From NCBI GenBank assembly GCA_007127095.1, contig SKZY01000148.1, forward strand, positions 1 through 45,982: a DNA stretch of 45,982 nt, in the 5' to 3' direction. Made by a program: the position numbers and the translations under genes. Under the pieces are notes generated by a model, which saw nothing but the letters and a program-made list of their open reading frames with translations, did not search any database and was not told the origin of the DNA. This stretch comes from Planctomycetaceae bacterium (lineage in GTDB: Bacteria; Planctomycetota; Planctomycetia; Pirellulales; Pirellulaceae). The stretch's first letter is position 1. Each line of letters opens with the position of its first letter. Below are positions 33,724-42,776 of the stretch, in pieces.

Positions 33724-35211
33724 TCAACGGCCCGACTGTCCTTCGACCTGATTCCGATAGATTTCAGGAAGCAACGTCGTCTTGGCGCGGCTTGACGAAC
33801 TGATCACTTCCGGCGGATTGAAATCGCCCGGTCGGCGATCGCTCCCCAACGGAACGGTGACCGCATCGCTGATTCCCTTGAGGTATTCCATCAATTTCCA
33901 AGCGGGGATCGGCGTGATCCCCAATTCGGTCGCTTGAGCCTTGAAGCGGCCGATTTCATTGATCGCCCTGATGCGGGTTTCGTCGTCGATGACACCGAAC
34001 GCGCTTTCGGAAACGGGTTGTTCTCCGACGACCAGGAACCGAATGCTCGAATCGAGCGTCCCTTCGAGTTCGCCGGTCGGCGAGAGCATCGCGGCGACTT
34101 CGGCACCGGCGAGTTCGATCATCGACTTCAGATGACGGATATCACTGCGGCCGTCACCGGTGAGGTCGATATCACCGGCCAGGGCGATTTTGACTTTACG
34201 GCCCGGCGCCCAGAACGGCGAGTAGAGTTTGTCGCCTTCGACCAGCGGATTTCGGTAGGAGGGGTTGCCGAGCACTCGGGCTTGGGCGGAGTGTTCGCCG
34301 AGGATTTTGGTGACCTGAATCTCGGCCTTCAAATCGGCCTCTTCGACGTTCAGTTCATCGACATCGACGACTCCGAACTGGACACCGACTCGCAACGAGT
34401 CGGCGCTGCCGAGGTTGAGGTGGACCAATCGTCCGGGCGGCACGACGTAGGTGATCTCACCTTGGACGTTTTCGAAGCGGTCACTCCGCAGTCGATTGAG
34501 TTCTTGCCGCTGTTTGGTGACCGTGGTCTCGAGTTTGGCGATATTCGAGGTCAGCTGTTCCTCTTTTTGGCTGGTGGCGGTGCGGAACGAGCGGAAATCG
34601 CGATCGAGCTTCGTGACCGTATCCTGCATCTTGGCACCCTCGAGTTTCATCTTCTCGCGGTCCTCGTTGAACAGTTCGGTCTCCGACTCGAGCTTGGTCA
34701 AAGCCTGGTCGCGGCTCTGATTGGCCTGGGCCTCTGCCTTGCGGGCGTTGTCGACGTCGCTAGCCGCCTGAACACGGATCGAAGTCGCCTCTTCGCGGGC
34801 CTGGCTGTACTGCTCATTCCGCGACCGGATGGCGTTGACCAGGTATTCCGGAAGTGCCGGATAATTCCGATTTTGCGAATCGACATCGGGACCGAAATAG
34901 GCCATGTCCTCAAGGAATTGCCGCTCGATTTGCTCCATTTCCGGATCACCACTGGCACTGTTGCGGAGCCTGTCGAACTCGGCCTCGCTGACCGACCCGA
35001 CGCCCATCATCGCCTTCATCAAGGTGATCCTTTCACTACTCGATCGGACCTCGTTCTGACTGTTCGCCAACTGTTCACGAGCCCGAGCGGATTCGATCGA
35101 GCTGGTGCTGCCCCAGCGGTAGAGGAAAAAGTTCAGGGCGAGCGAGAGCACCAAAACAATCAATGAGGTGATCAAGCTGCCTCGAATTACCGAGTCGTCA
35201 CGAGCGGCCAT
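33724..35211 (-). CDS. Membrane-anchored coiled-coil protein of unknown function
   Basis: 495 aa from ATG 35211, which has AGGGCAG upstream; the frame continues to 35289 without support. One membrane span lies near residues 12-32 (ITSLIVLVLSLALNFFLYRWG). From about 40 to 250 the sequence is rich in Glu, Gln, Arg and Ala with long stretches free of Pro and Gly, typical of coiled coil. The C-terminal ~240 residues form a compact domain (ITYVVPPGRLVHLNLGSADSLRVGVQFGVVD, VTKILGEHSAQARVL, GRSDIRHLKSMIELAG) that I do not recognise. It contains an OB-like start and an EVAAMLSPTGELEG segment. The architecture suggests an envelope structural role. The protein at 32392 starts 15 nt downstream. Confidence 0.8.
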   Translation of the reverse strand: MAARDDSVIRGSLITSLIVLVLSLALNFFLYRWGSTSSIESARAREQLANSQNEVRSSSERITLMKAMMGVGSVSEAEFDRLRNSASGDPEMEQIERQFLEDMAYFGPDVDSQNRNYPALPEYLVNAIRSRNEQYSQAREEATSIRVQAASDVDNARKAEAQANQSRDQALTKLESETELFNEDREKMKLEGAKMQDTVTKLDRDFRSFRTATSQKEEQLTSNIAKLETTVTKQRQELNRLRSDRFENVQGEITYVVPPGRLVHLNLGSADSLRVGVQFGVVDVDELNVEEADLKAEIQVTKILGEHSAQARVLGNPSYRNPLVEGDKLYSPFWAPGRKVKIALAGDIDLTGDGRSDIRHLKSMIELAGAEVAAMLSPTGELEGTLDSSIRFLVVGEQPVSESAFGVIDDETRIRAINEIGRFKAQATELGITPIPAWKLMEYLKGISDAVTVPLGSDRRPGDFNPPEVISSSSRAKTTLLPEIYRNQVEGQSGR

Positions 35212-35441
35212 GGAAAATCTGCCCTGGGAGACAATGAATGAAGAGCGTCGGCGAGGGGATTCGAACGACGCGACCTCGTCGTTCACCACGCTACTTTATT
35301 TACCGAGTCGCTCTAGTCTACCTTCTGAAACTCAAGATGAGACCCTTTGATTACTGCGATTTGGCCAAGTTGGTTCACTTCGCTGGCGTTTGAGCCGGCA
35401 TCTTGCCTACGACTCGACCTCTCCTACCCGCCGACGGATCG

Positions 35442-38400
35442 TCATTCCGGCTGAATCGACCGTGGCTCGCTGTCGCGATTGATGCCCCATTCGGGCGGGA
35501 TCGATCGGATGTGCAAGTCTTGCTGAGGAAAGGCGATTTCGATCCCGGCCTGCTTGAATCGCTCGTCGATAGCGGTGTTGATTTCGTGCATCGTCCGAAT
35601 TCGGTGTTCGAGCGAGTCGAGGAAACAGTAGGCGATCAGGTTGAGCGTCGAATCACCGAACCCCTCGAAGGCGATAATCGGCTTGGGGTCGATCAAGATG
35701 TTGTCATGCTGGTTGCAAACTTCCTCCAGCAATCTGCAGGCGGCTCGCGTGTCGGTCCCGTAGGCGACGCCGATCCGCAATTCGAGACGGTTGACGCTGT
35801 CGCTGAGGGTCCAGTTGATGATCCGTTCGGTGATCAAGTTCTTGTTGGGGATGATCAGTTCTTGGCGGTGCCAGTTGCGGACGACGGTCGCGCGGATACG
35901 AATCCGAGAGACCGTACCGGTGGTATCGCCGATCGTCACGACATCACCGACACGGATCGGCTGCTCGAACAGCAAGATGATGCCACTGACGAAATTGGCG
36001 AAGATTTCTTGCAGTCCGAAGCCGAGGCCGACACCGAGAGCCGCGACGAGCCATTGGATCCCTTCCCACCGCAAGCCGAGTGTGTTGGACGTGAGCAGGA
36101 TGCCGACGATCGCGATCCCGTAACTGGCCAGCGACGTGATCGCGTAGCGAGCCGGCTTGTCGAGCGGCAACCGCTCCAACAGCACGCTTTCAATCAGTCC
36201 CGGCAAATTACGAGCGGCTACCCAGGTCAGTACCACGATCGGCAGAGCGGTCACCAGGTGGGCCAAGGTGATGGGAACGATCGACCCATCGAGCGCCGTC
36301 GAATCCCACAGTGGGACCCGATCGAGGATCCGGACCGCAGGCAATACCGGTGCCCACAGCCAAGCGGCTCCGACCAGTACGACGATCCACAGCGAAACGT
36401 TGAGCAGACGCATCGCCTGCGCGTCGATCTCGGTTAATTCTCGCTTGGCGGCGATCGACACCGGTCCGTCCTCGGTCGGTCCGGATCGCCGGCGGGCGCA
36501 GCGGGCGAGCACCCAACGCGTCATCAGGCCGCTGAAAACCAGCAGGGCGATGGCGAACCAGAGCGACCAGTAGAGCCGTTCGGCAAGCAGAGTGGCGGCG
36601 TAGGTGTATCCGGCCAACGAGAGGCCAGCGAGGATCAACGGGATCAGTGTGAACGCGTGCCATAACGGCTGTAACTTCGCCAGCCAGCCATCGGGGTTAT
36701 CCCGTAAATACGTCACCATGACCCCCGATTGAGGGTGGAACGCGCGCCAAGAAACCAACGCCAAGATCAGCATCACCAAAGCGAAGCTGAGTCGACCGAG
36801 TGTGTCTTCCCCCTGAGCCAGTACCGGGTTGGAAGCCAGCCGGGAAAACAGCACCGCGGGAATCCCCGCCAGGCTCAGCCGATGGACCGCCAAGCCAGCC
36901 GGGCGAGTCTGTTGGGGCTCGTAACCGAAATGCGTCTCGAACAACCCGTTACTGCGTAGCAGTTGGCGGAGCCAGCGCAGCGGCAGCAACGCCACGGCGA
37001 CCACAACCAACGATTCACCGAGTGCTAGGGAAAACCCCGCGGCCTCACCTCCCCCGGTCAAGATCAGCCCCAATACGGCGAACGAAACGACCGGCGGGAA
37101 CGATAACAGGAGCGTGATCACCAACGCCGACACGCTCAGCAGAACCGGGTGTTCATTCGGCAAGACTGCGGCCCGATTGAGTCGCTGCAAATGACGCCGC
37201 AACCGGCGTCCCAGGACCCAGGGCAGGATCGCGGCCAAACCCCAAACCGCGACCAGATCGATGCGGCGTGGCAACGTCGAGACGATCGTCGAGATGGCCG
37301 TCGTCAGATTTTCCGGCTCCAGCATTCGCCGCAGGGTCAACCGCGCCGCGGGTAACCGTGACAGCCGGATCGTCGTCGCGCCACGGATCCAAATGACGTT
37401 TTCTTCGATCAACGATCGCAATTCTTCCGTACGCCGCCGCTTCAGTTCGAACAGTCCTTTGACCTCGATCAGATCGTTGATGTGTTCGTCGATATCCGCC
37501 ATCAATTGACGCAATAGCAATTGTTCCCGGAGCTCGATTCCGTTGCGGGATTCCGGCTCGCCTCTCGCTGAGCCGTTGCCGGCTCTCGATTGACGCAGCG
37601 AAGGCGGCTTACGGAACGAGTCGTCGCCGAAGTAGCGGAGGTCGTCCCAGGCCAATTCGGTCTCTGATTGCAGTTGCCGGGCCCGCTCGAGCGCATCATC
37701 GACTTCTCGGATTTCGCTCCGAAGCGAGGCCGGCGAGGGGAGCCGAGAACGGATTCGCAACAACTTCAGACCCAGCCCTGAACGGAGTCCTTCGGACGAT
37801 TCCAGATCGCGTTCGATCTCCGCGGCGACCTCCTTGAAGGTCGAGTCGAGGGCATCGAAGCGGGTCCGAATGCGACTCATCGTTCGTTGCAACGCCGCAT
37901 TGTCGCTGGTCAATTCGATCCATTTCGGTCCCAAGGACAACAGTCGTGATTCCTCGACCGGATCGCTTTGGCCCTCCGAAGTTTCGTCGATCAGTCGCCG
38001 AAACTCGCCCAGTTCCGTCTCGATCCTGTACTGTTTCTGTTGGCCGAGCAGTTCATCCCAAAGCTTCAATGTTTCACCGGCGCGGCGTGTTCGTGCGGCG
38101 GCGAGTTCGAGTTGCAGCGGTAGCAATTCGGCTTCGGCCTCGAGCCGGGCTTGCTCGGCGAGCAGCGTTGCCAGACGTTGCCTGGCCAGGGCAATGGTGA
38201 TCAAACGCTCGGTCTCGCGGGCGGCCCGCAGTGTCCCAGCAGGGTCGTTTTCCTGATCGCCGACCGTACTGGCGATCGCCTCATCGGCCGCGGTCCGGGC
38301 GTCGGCGATCAGGCTGGCCAATCCGGTGACGCGGCCGGCACGCTCGCGCTGAGTCAACTCGAGCTGCTGTTGCTCCTCGCGAGCGGCGTTGAGCTGCGCC

Positions 38401-38969
38401 GCCGCTTCGGTCCGCCGTTGGCGGATCACGTCGAGCGACAACGGCGATCTCTCATCGGTCGCTTCGGGCGGCAGCCGCGGGGCAGGCGGCGGGTCCGCGA
38501 GCGTATTGCGGGCCTTCTTCAGACGCTCGGGGGCGGTCTCGACCGCCCGACGGCTGGTTGCTGCGGCCTGTTCGAGTTCCGCCAATGTGCGGAGTTGATC
38601 GATGGAGGAGCGGAGCGATGCGATCAACCTGGCCTTGAACGCTTCCTCGAGTGTCTCATCGGCGGTTACGGAATCGAGTTGTGTCTGCAGCGACGCGATT
38701 TCCGGCAGCGCCGGCGACACCTTGACTTCTCCGGCTTCCGCATCCGCATCCGCCTCGGTATCTGTCGGCGGATCGGCGACGCCATTCGCATCCGCGTCGG
38801 CGTTCAAGTCGTCTGCTGGATCGCTCGGTTCGTCGGCGACCGGGCTGGATGGAGGTGACTGTGCCACCGCAACGAAGGCGGACGGCGGCAATACGAATGC
38901 GGCGAACAGCAGTACGGTCAACAGGATCGGGCTGCGGCAGTCGCGGCCGATTGAAAGCGGTCCTAACAC
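35442..38969 (-). CDS. Large mechanosensitive ion channel, MscK/MscS family
   Basis: Inner-membrane channel that opens under membrane tension to release solutes. A signal peptide leads into an Ala/Asp-rich linker, then a long predicted periplasmic coiled-coil region rich in Glu, Arg and Leu. About 10-11 membrane spans follow, and then the MscS core near the C-terminus. The pore-lining helix and beta domain are evident in GVGLGFGLQEIFANFVSGIILLFEQPIRVGDVVTIGD, TVVRNWHRQELIIPNKNLI and the C-terminal IPFPQ-like IAFPQQDLHIR. The layout is that of MscK (KefA), about 1,120 aa in E. coli. GTG at 38969 (1,175 aa) with AGG about 6 nt upstream is preferred; a GTG at 39023 is also in frame. It is divergent from pgsA. 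Confidence 0.9.
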   Translation of the reverse strand: MLGPLSIGRDCRSPILLTVLLFAAFVLPPSAFVAVAQSPPSSPVADEPSDPADDLNADADANGVADPPTDTEADADAEAGEVKVSPALPEIASLQTQLDSVTADETLEEAFKARLIASLRSSIDQLRTLAELEQAAATSRRAVETAPERLKKARNTLADPPPAPRLPPEATDERSPLSLDVIRQRRTEAAAQLNAAREEQQQLELTQRERAGRVTGLASLIADARTAADEAIASTVGDQENDPAGTLRAARETERLITIALARQRLATLLAEQARLEAEAELLPLQLELAAARTRRAGETLKLWDELLGQQKQYRIETELGEFRRLIDETSEGQSDPVEESRLLSLGPKWIELTSDNAALQRTMSRIRTRFDALDSTFKEVAAEIERDLESSEGLRSGLGLKLLRIRSRLPSPASLRSEIREVDDALERARQLQSETELAWDDLRYFGDDSFRKPPSLRQSRAGNGSARGEPESRNGIELREQLLLRQLMADIDEHINDLIEVKGLFELKRRRTEELRSLIEENVIWIRGATTIRLSRLPAARLTLRRMLEPENLTTAISTIVSTLPRRIDLVAVWGLAAILPWVLGRRLRRHLQRLNRAAVLPNEHPVLLSVSALVITLLLSFPPVVSFAVLGLILTGGGEAAGFSLALGESLVVVAVALLPLRWLRQLLRSNGLFETHFGYEPQQTRPAGLAVHRLSLAGIPAVLFSRLASNPVLAQGEDTLGRLSFALVMLILALVSWRAFHPQSGVMVTYLRDNPDGWLAKLQPLWHAFTLIPLILAGLSLAGYTYAATLLAERLYWSLWFAIALLVFSGLMTRWVLARCARRRSGPTEDGPVSIAAKRELTEIDAQAMRLLNVSLWIVVLVGAAWLWAPVLPAVRILDRVPLWDSTALDGSIVPITLAHLVTALPIVVLTWVAARNLPGLIESVLLERLPLDKPARYAITSLASYGIAIVGILLTSNTLGLRWEGIQWLVAALGVGLGFGLQEIFANFVSGIILLFEQPIRVGDVVTIGDTTGTVSRIRIRATVVRNWHRQELIIPNKNLITERIINWTLSDSVNRLELRIGVAYGTDTRAACRLLEEVCNQHDNILIDPKPIIAFEGFGDSTLNLIAYCFLDSLEHRIRTMHEINTAIDERFKQAGIEIAFPQQDLHIRSIPPEWGINRDSEPRSIQPE

Positions 38970-39235
38970 GGGAACCTGCGGCGGGGAGTGGGGATGGGCG
39001 ACTCGGCCGTCGCCGACCGTCACGACAACCGTAGGTCACGTCTGGCTGGCGGGCCAGTTCCCACAGCTTGATCGCCTGACCAAAAACCGGCTCACTTGGT
39101 AGACTGTCGTCGCGGAGGCGTCGACGGGCCGGATCGAATTCCCCCCAAAGCTGCCACCCGCAGCTCAGCGTCGTCGTTCGACGGCGCCGCACACGCCAAC
39201 AAGCCGGCGACCGTTTGAACGATTCGAGACCCCGT

Positions 39236-39823
39236 ATGTCAATCGCACCCGTTCCTCCGGGCTCTCCTTGGAACGTCCCCAATCTGCTGACCACGGCTCG
39301 ACTGGCGTTGGCCATCGCGGTCTTGGTTTTGATCCACTTCCAGTCTTTTTTTGCGGCCGTGGTGACCTTCGTGATCGCCGCCAGCACCGACTGGATGGAC
39401 GGCTATTGGGCCCGAAAATATGGCCAAGTCACGAAATTGGGCCGTATTTTTGACCCGTTTGTCGACAAAATCATCATTTGCGGAACGTTCATCGCTCTGG
39501 TCGCGATCCCCGATTCCGGGATCGCCGCCTGGATGGCGGTTGTTGTCGTCGCCCGTGAGCTGTTGGTGACCAGTCTGCGAGGCATCATCGAGGGGGCAGG
39601 AGGTGATTTTTCGGCGACGTCGTTGGGCAAGTGGAAGATGGTTTTGCAGTGTGTCGCGATCGTCGCCGCGTTGCTTCACCTATTGTCCGAGGCCCCACCC
39701 GAGTGGCTGACCTGGACGCGAGTGGCAGCGATTTGGTTGGCGGTCGGACTGACCGTCTACTCCGGATTTGACTACGTGCTCGCGGCGGCCAGGGTGCTCC
39801 GTGGCGATGAAAGGGCGACGTGA
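39236..39823 (+). CDS. pgsA: CDP-alcohol phosphatidyltransferase, probably phosphatidylglycerophosphate synthase
   Basis: Integral membrane enzyme that transfers a phosphatidyl group from CDP-diacylglycerol to glycerol-3-phosphate, the committed step to phosphatidylglycerol. The family motif D-G-x2-A-R-x8-G-x3-D-x3-D is complete in DWMDGYWARKYGQVTKLG followed by RIFDPFVDK. Four to six membrane spans are visible, and NVPNLLTTARLAL at the N-terminus is typical. Other alcohols cannot be excluded by motif alone, but length (195 aa) and start favour PgsA. Start at ATG 39236; a TTG at 39215 is an alternative, both without a strong ribosome binding site. The stop overlaps the next start (TGATG). Confidence 0.88.
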   Translation: MSIAPVPPGSPWNVPNLLTTARLALAIAVLVLIHFQSFFAAVVTFVIAASTDWMDGYWARKYGQVTKLGRIFDPFVDKIIICGTFIALVAIPDSGIAAWMAVVVVARELLVTSLRGIIEGAGGDFSATSLGKWKMVLQCVAIVAALLHLLSEAPPEWLTWTRVAAIWLAVGLTVYSGFDYVLAAARVLRGDERAT

Positions 39824-40800
39824 TGGCGTCGCTAGCACTTTGGGCCTTCAATTTTTTTGCCGCTGCCGCAGGTATCGCCAGCCTGATCGGTTGGGTGCTG
39901 CTGGGACGTCGCAGCCTACGGTTGGCCCGGCCACTGCTGGCGGCCGAGGCGCGGCGGGTCCCGTTCTGGTCGCTGGCCGAGTTCTTTCTCGGCTTCGGTC
40001 TCTGGCTGGTCTGCTCGACCGCCGCGGTCGTCACCGTCCGAAAATATTGGGGCTCGGGTGAAGGTGACGACTGGTTGCAACTCGATGCGACCGGTTTCGT
40101 CGCTTTGGCCATCGCCGGTGGTGTCGCCAACCTGCTGGTGCTGGCGTGTCTGATGGTCCAGATGGGGCTGACCTCCTCGGCAACGCTGCGGCGGTACGGT
40201 TTTTGGCCACGACGATCCGACCTTTTGCTCAGCGGCGTCGTCGCCTTCCTGGTCATCCCTCCGGTGTTACTGGTCGCGGACCTCCTCGGACGGGTCGTCG
40301 AGTATGAACATGAAGTGTTGGATGCGATCCAGCGAGAGCCGACATTCATGGTCTTTTTCAGCATGGCGGTCGGGACGATCGTGATCGCCCCGTTGCTCGA
40401 AGAGTTTCTCTTTCGGGCGTTGCTGCAGGGCGGTGCCCAGCGGGCCGCCCGGGCAGCGGTGGTCAACGATCGAGGGCAGGAGACGAATGACCGGCAAGAA
40501 TCGGCCAAAGTGTCCGACCTGCCGACGGAGTCCGAGGCGTCCGAGATCGGCGATACGCTGCCGATTCCGGCGACGGAAGTGGCGGGTTGGCCGTGGTGGC
40601 CGATCCTGCTCAGCAGCGGACTGTTCGCGGTGATGCACATCGGCCAAGGTGCCGCGCCGATCCCGCTGTTCTTGTTTTCGGTCGCGATGGGTTACGTCTA
40701 CCGACAGACCGGCCGGCTGTGGCCCTGCATCCTCGTCCATGCCCTGCTCAATGCATTTTCGATGGTCGGTTTCGGGCTGCAAATGCTCACCGGCGACTGA
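39823..40800 (+). CDS. CPBP-family intramembrane glutamic endopeptidase
   Basis: Membrane protein with about 8 spans of the CPBP (Abi/Rce1-like) family. Motif 1 EExxxR is seen as EEFLFRALLQGG, motif 2 as the FAVMHIGQG stretch, and motif 3 as the HALLNAFSM region, giving the Glu/Glu/His/Asn set needed for activity. Between motifs 1 and 2 is a ~45-residue hydrophilic loop (RAAVVNDRGQETNDRQ and on), longer than in most members. ATG at 39823 shares a base with the pgsA stop, so translation is coupled. 325 aa. Rce1-type proteases trim prenylated proteins in eukaryotes; bacterial roles are varied and here unknown. Confidence 0.85.
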   Translation: MASLALWAFNFFAAAAGIASLIGWVLLGRRSLRLARPLLAAEARRVPFWSLAEFFLGFGLWLVCSTAAVVTVRKYWGSGEGDDWLQLDATGFVALAIAGGVANLLVLACLMVQMGLTSSATLRRYGFWPRRSDLLLSGVVAFLVIPPVLLVADLLGRVVEYEHEVLDAIQREPTFMVFFSMAVGTIVIAPLLEEFLFRALLQGGAQRAARAAVVNDRGQETNDRQESAKVSDLPTESEASEIGDTLPIPATEVAGWPWWPILLSSGLFAVMHIGQGAAPIPLFLFSVAMGYVYRQTGRLWPCILVHALLNAFSMVGFGLQMLTGD

Positions 40801-40803
40801 GGT

Positions 40804-42498
40804 TCAATCCTCCTGGCGACCGGAGAGGTGTCCGCTGCGGTTGATCGCGAAGTAAAGTCGCAACATCATCAATACACTGACCACGGCTCCTGCGACCCCG
40901 AGGAGACTGATCTCGTGAAGACCAAAATAGGTCGGGACGACAAACAGCAGTGGCGGGACTTTCATCGACAGTAACAAGGATGAGCCGAGAAACAGGGCGC
41001 TGGCGATCAGCCCGAGGACCAGCCGATTGACGGTCGCGCCGAGTCGATGGTGCTCCATGTGGACGCTCAATTGACCCCGTCGTGCCTGATCGAGCAGTCC
41101 CAACAGCTGATCGGGGACGACCTCCATAAAGTACTCGGCTTCGAGCAACACGCGTCGCGCCTGGCGGACCCGGCGTCGCGGACTGAAGCGATTGAAGGAG
41201 GCCCGGCGGACAAAGTTGGCCATGATTTCCAAGGCGTCAAAATCGGCGCTGAGAGTCGACAAAGTGCCTTCGAGCGAGACGAGCATTTTCATCAACAGCG
41301 CCGATTGGGGCGGCAATTTGATCCCGTGACGATGGAGCACATCGCCCAAATCGTTGAGCGCCCCGGTGAGGTCAAAGTTCCCCAGATCTTGGTGCCCGTA
41401 GAGCGTGATGAAGTCCGAAACGTCGGTCGACAACGCCGACTCGTCGAGGATCGCCGGAGCGTTGCCAGCACGCCGGATCAGTTGCGTTAAGCGGCCGCTA
41501 TCGCCGCTGGAGATCGCCATCAACATCTCCTCGATCTGCTCGCGGAGTCGGGTGTCGATCCGACCGACCATGCCGAAATCGAGGATCCCGATGCCGCCCT
41601 CGGCCAATACCACAAGGTTGCCCGGATGAGGGTCAGCGTGAAAGAAACCGTGGTGAAATAGCATCCGCATGTAGACGGTCGTGATCAGCCTCGCCGCGTC
41701 GCGACGCTGGTCGGAATCGAGTTCCTTTCGGGCGGCCCGTGACAGATCCTGACCGAGCAGTCGGGTCATCACCAGCACCCGGCGGGTACAGAGCGATTCG
41801 ATCGGCCGCGGGATCTCGATCCCCTCGACGTCGCTCAACAGCCCCGCGAAGACGAGCAGGTTTTGGCGTTCGCGGCCGAAGTCGAGTTCGCGCCGAATCA
41901 TCGGCGCCATCTGTTGGATCAACTTTTGGGGTGAGAACGCGGCTAGCCCCTCGACCTTTTCGGCCAACTCCGCGACCCCTTCGAGGACATCGAGGTCACA
42001 CAAGATCGTCTCTTCGATCGCGGGACGCTGCACCTTGACCACCACGTCGGTTCCGTCGGCGAGCCGTGCCCGATGGACCTGGCCGATCGAAGCCGTCGCC
42101 AACGGTGTGTCGTCGAAATCGATGATGTCGGTGTCGAGCCGGAAGCCGAGTTCGTCGCGGAGCGTCTGGCGAATCGTCGCGGAGTCGACCGCCGGGACGT
42201 TGCTGTGAAGATTCTTTAGCTCGTTGGCGATCGTCGTGCCGACCAAGTCGGGCCGGGCGGCGAGAATCTGTCCCAACTTGATGAAAGTGGGGCCCAACTC
42301 GGTCAACGCCATCCGCAACCGGACCTCACGCGAGTGCGACGCCAGCGGTAAACCGTCGGAATCTTTCAGCCAATCCCGGAACGGCAGGTGGGGGAACTGA
42401 CTGAGCCAATCGGCTAAACCATGCCGTCTGAGCACGGTCAGAATTTCCCGCCAGCGGCGGAGGTTGCGGTACAGTTGAGGGATCGCCGTAATTTTCAT
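40804..42498 (-). CDS. ubiB: UbiB/ABC1/ADCK-family atypical kinase
   Basis: Membrane-associated atypical kinase/ATPase; UbiB assists ubiquinone synthesis and relatives act in quinone or lipid handling. The family-specific KxGQ motif is in [15 protein letters not shown]. The Ala-rich loop that replaces the glycine-rich loop is in [17 protein letters not shown]. Catalytic motifs follow: HADPHPGN and LDFGMVGRI. The C-terminus has two membrane spans ([20 protein letters not shown] and following), as in UbiB. 564 aa, ATG start, divergent from the DUF1570 gene. Planctomycetes mostly use menaquinone, so the exact quinone step is unclear; the symbol reflects family only. Confidence 0.85.
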   Translation of the reverse strand: MKITAIPQLYRNLRRWREILTVLRRHGLADWLSQFPHLPFRDWLKDSDGLPLASHSREVRLRMALTELGPTFIKLGQILAARPDLVGTTIANELKNLHSNVPAVDSATIRQTLRDELGFRLDTDIIDFDDTPLATASIGQVHRARLADGTDVVVKVQRPAIEETILCDLDVLEGVAELAEKVEGLAAFSPQKLIQQMAPMIRRELDFGRERQNLLVFAGLLSDVEGIEIPRPIESLCTRRVLVMTRLLGQDLSRAARKELDSDQRRDAARLITTVYMRMLFHHGFFHADPHPGNLVVLAEGGIGILDFGMVGRIDTRLREQIEEMLMAISSGDSGRLTQLIRRAGNAPAILDESALSTDVSDFITLYGHQDLGNFDLTGALNDLGDVLHRHGIKLPPQSALLMKMLVSLEGTLSTLSADFDALEIMANFVRRASFNRFSPRRRVRQARRVLLEAEYFMEVVPDQLLGLLDQARRGQLSVHMEHHRLGATVNRLVLGLIASALFLGSSLLLSMKVPPLLFVVPTYFGLHEISLLGVAGAVVSVLMMLRLYFAINRSGHLSGRQED

Positions 42499-42776
42499 CC
42501 CTCAATCGTAGCTTGGAAAGGCAGTTGATGAATCTCGCTGCCGCATTTCTGCGTTTCCGATGGCAACCCGTCGGCCATCGGTTTCGACTAAAATCGGTCA
42601 GCGAAGCACGGTCCCTGTGATCACGTTTCCGCCGGACCTGTTCCGCTTGACCCGCGGCAACGCGATGCAAACCTTGTCCTCAAAGTCAGCGACCAACCCG
42701 GCTGATGACGAACTCCCGCGTGATCCAACACCACGGTGTTCGGTCCGATTCCGCACTCATCCGATCGTCAAATCCC
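42499..42776. promoter_or_regulatory. Divergent gap with an 8-bp inverted repeat
   Basis: No gene is seen in these 278 nt between ubiB (minus) and the DUF1570 gene (plus). A perfect inverted repeat CCGATGGC / GCCATCGG with a 9-nt spacer spans 42557-42581. It lies 7 nt before TAAAAT (42589-42594), a fair -10 match on the plus strand, so the repeat would cover the -35 region, as expected for an operator. The -35 itself is not recognisable. Confidence 0.35.

Noticed and set aside
35245-35275. tRNA-like T-loop sequence GTTCGAATCC (minus strand) upstream of the coiled-coil gene
   Set aside because: The flanking bases do not form a T-stem, and no acceptor, D or anticodon arm can be drawn from the neighbouring sequence.
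33934-36437. Long plus-strand open frames (410 and 344 codons) opposite the coiled-coil and MscK-like genes
   Set aside because: They mirror the codon pattern of the real minus-strand genes, have no domain and no ribosome binding site.
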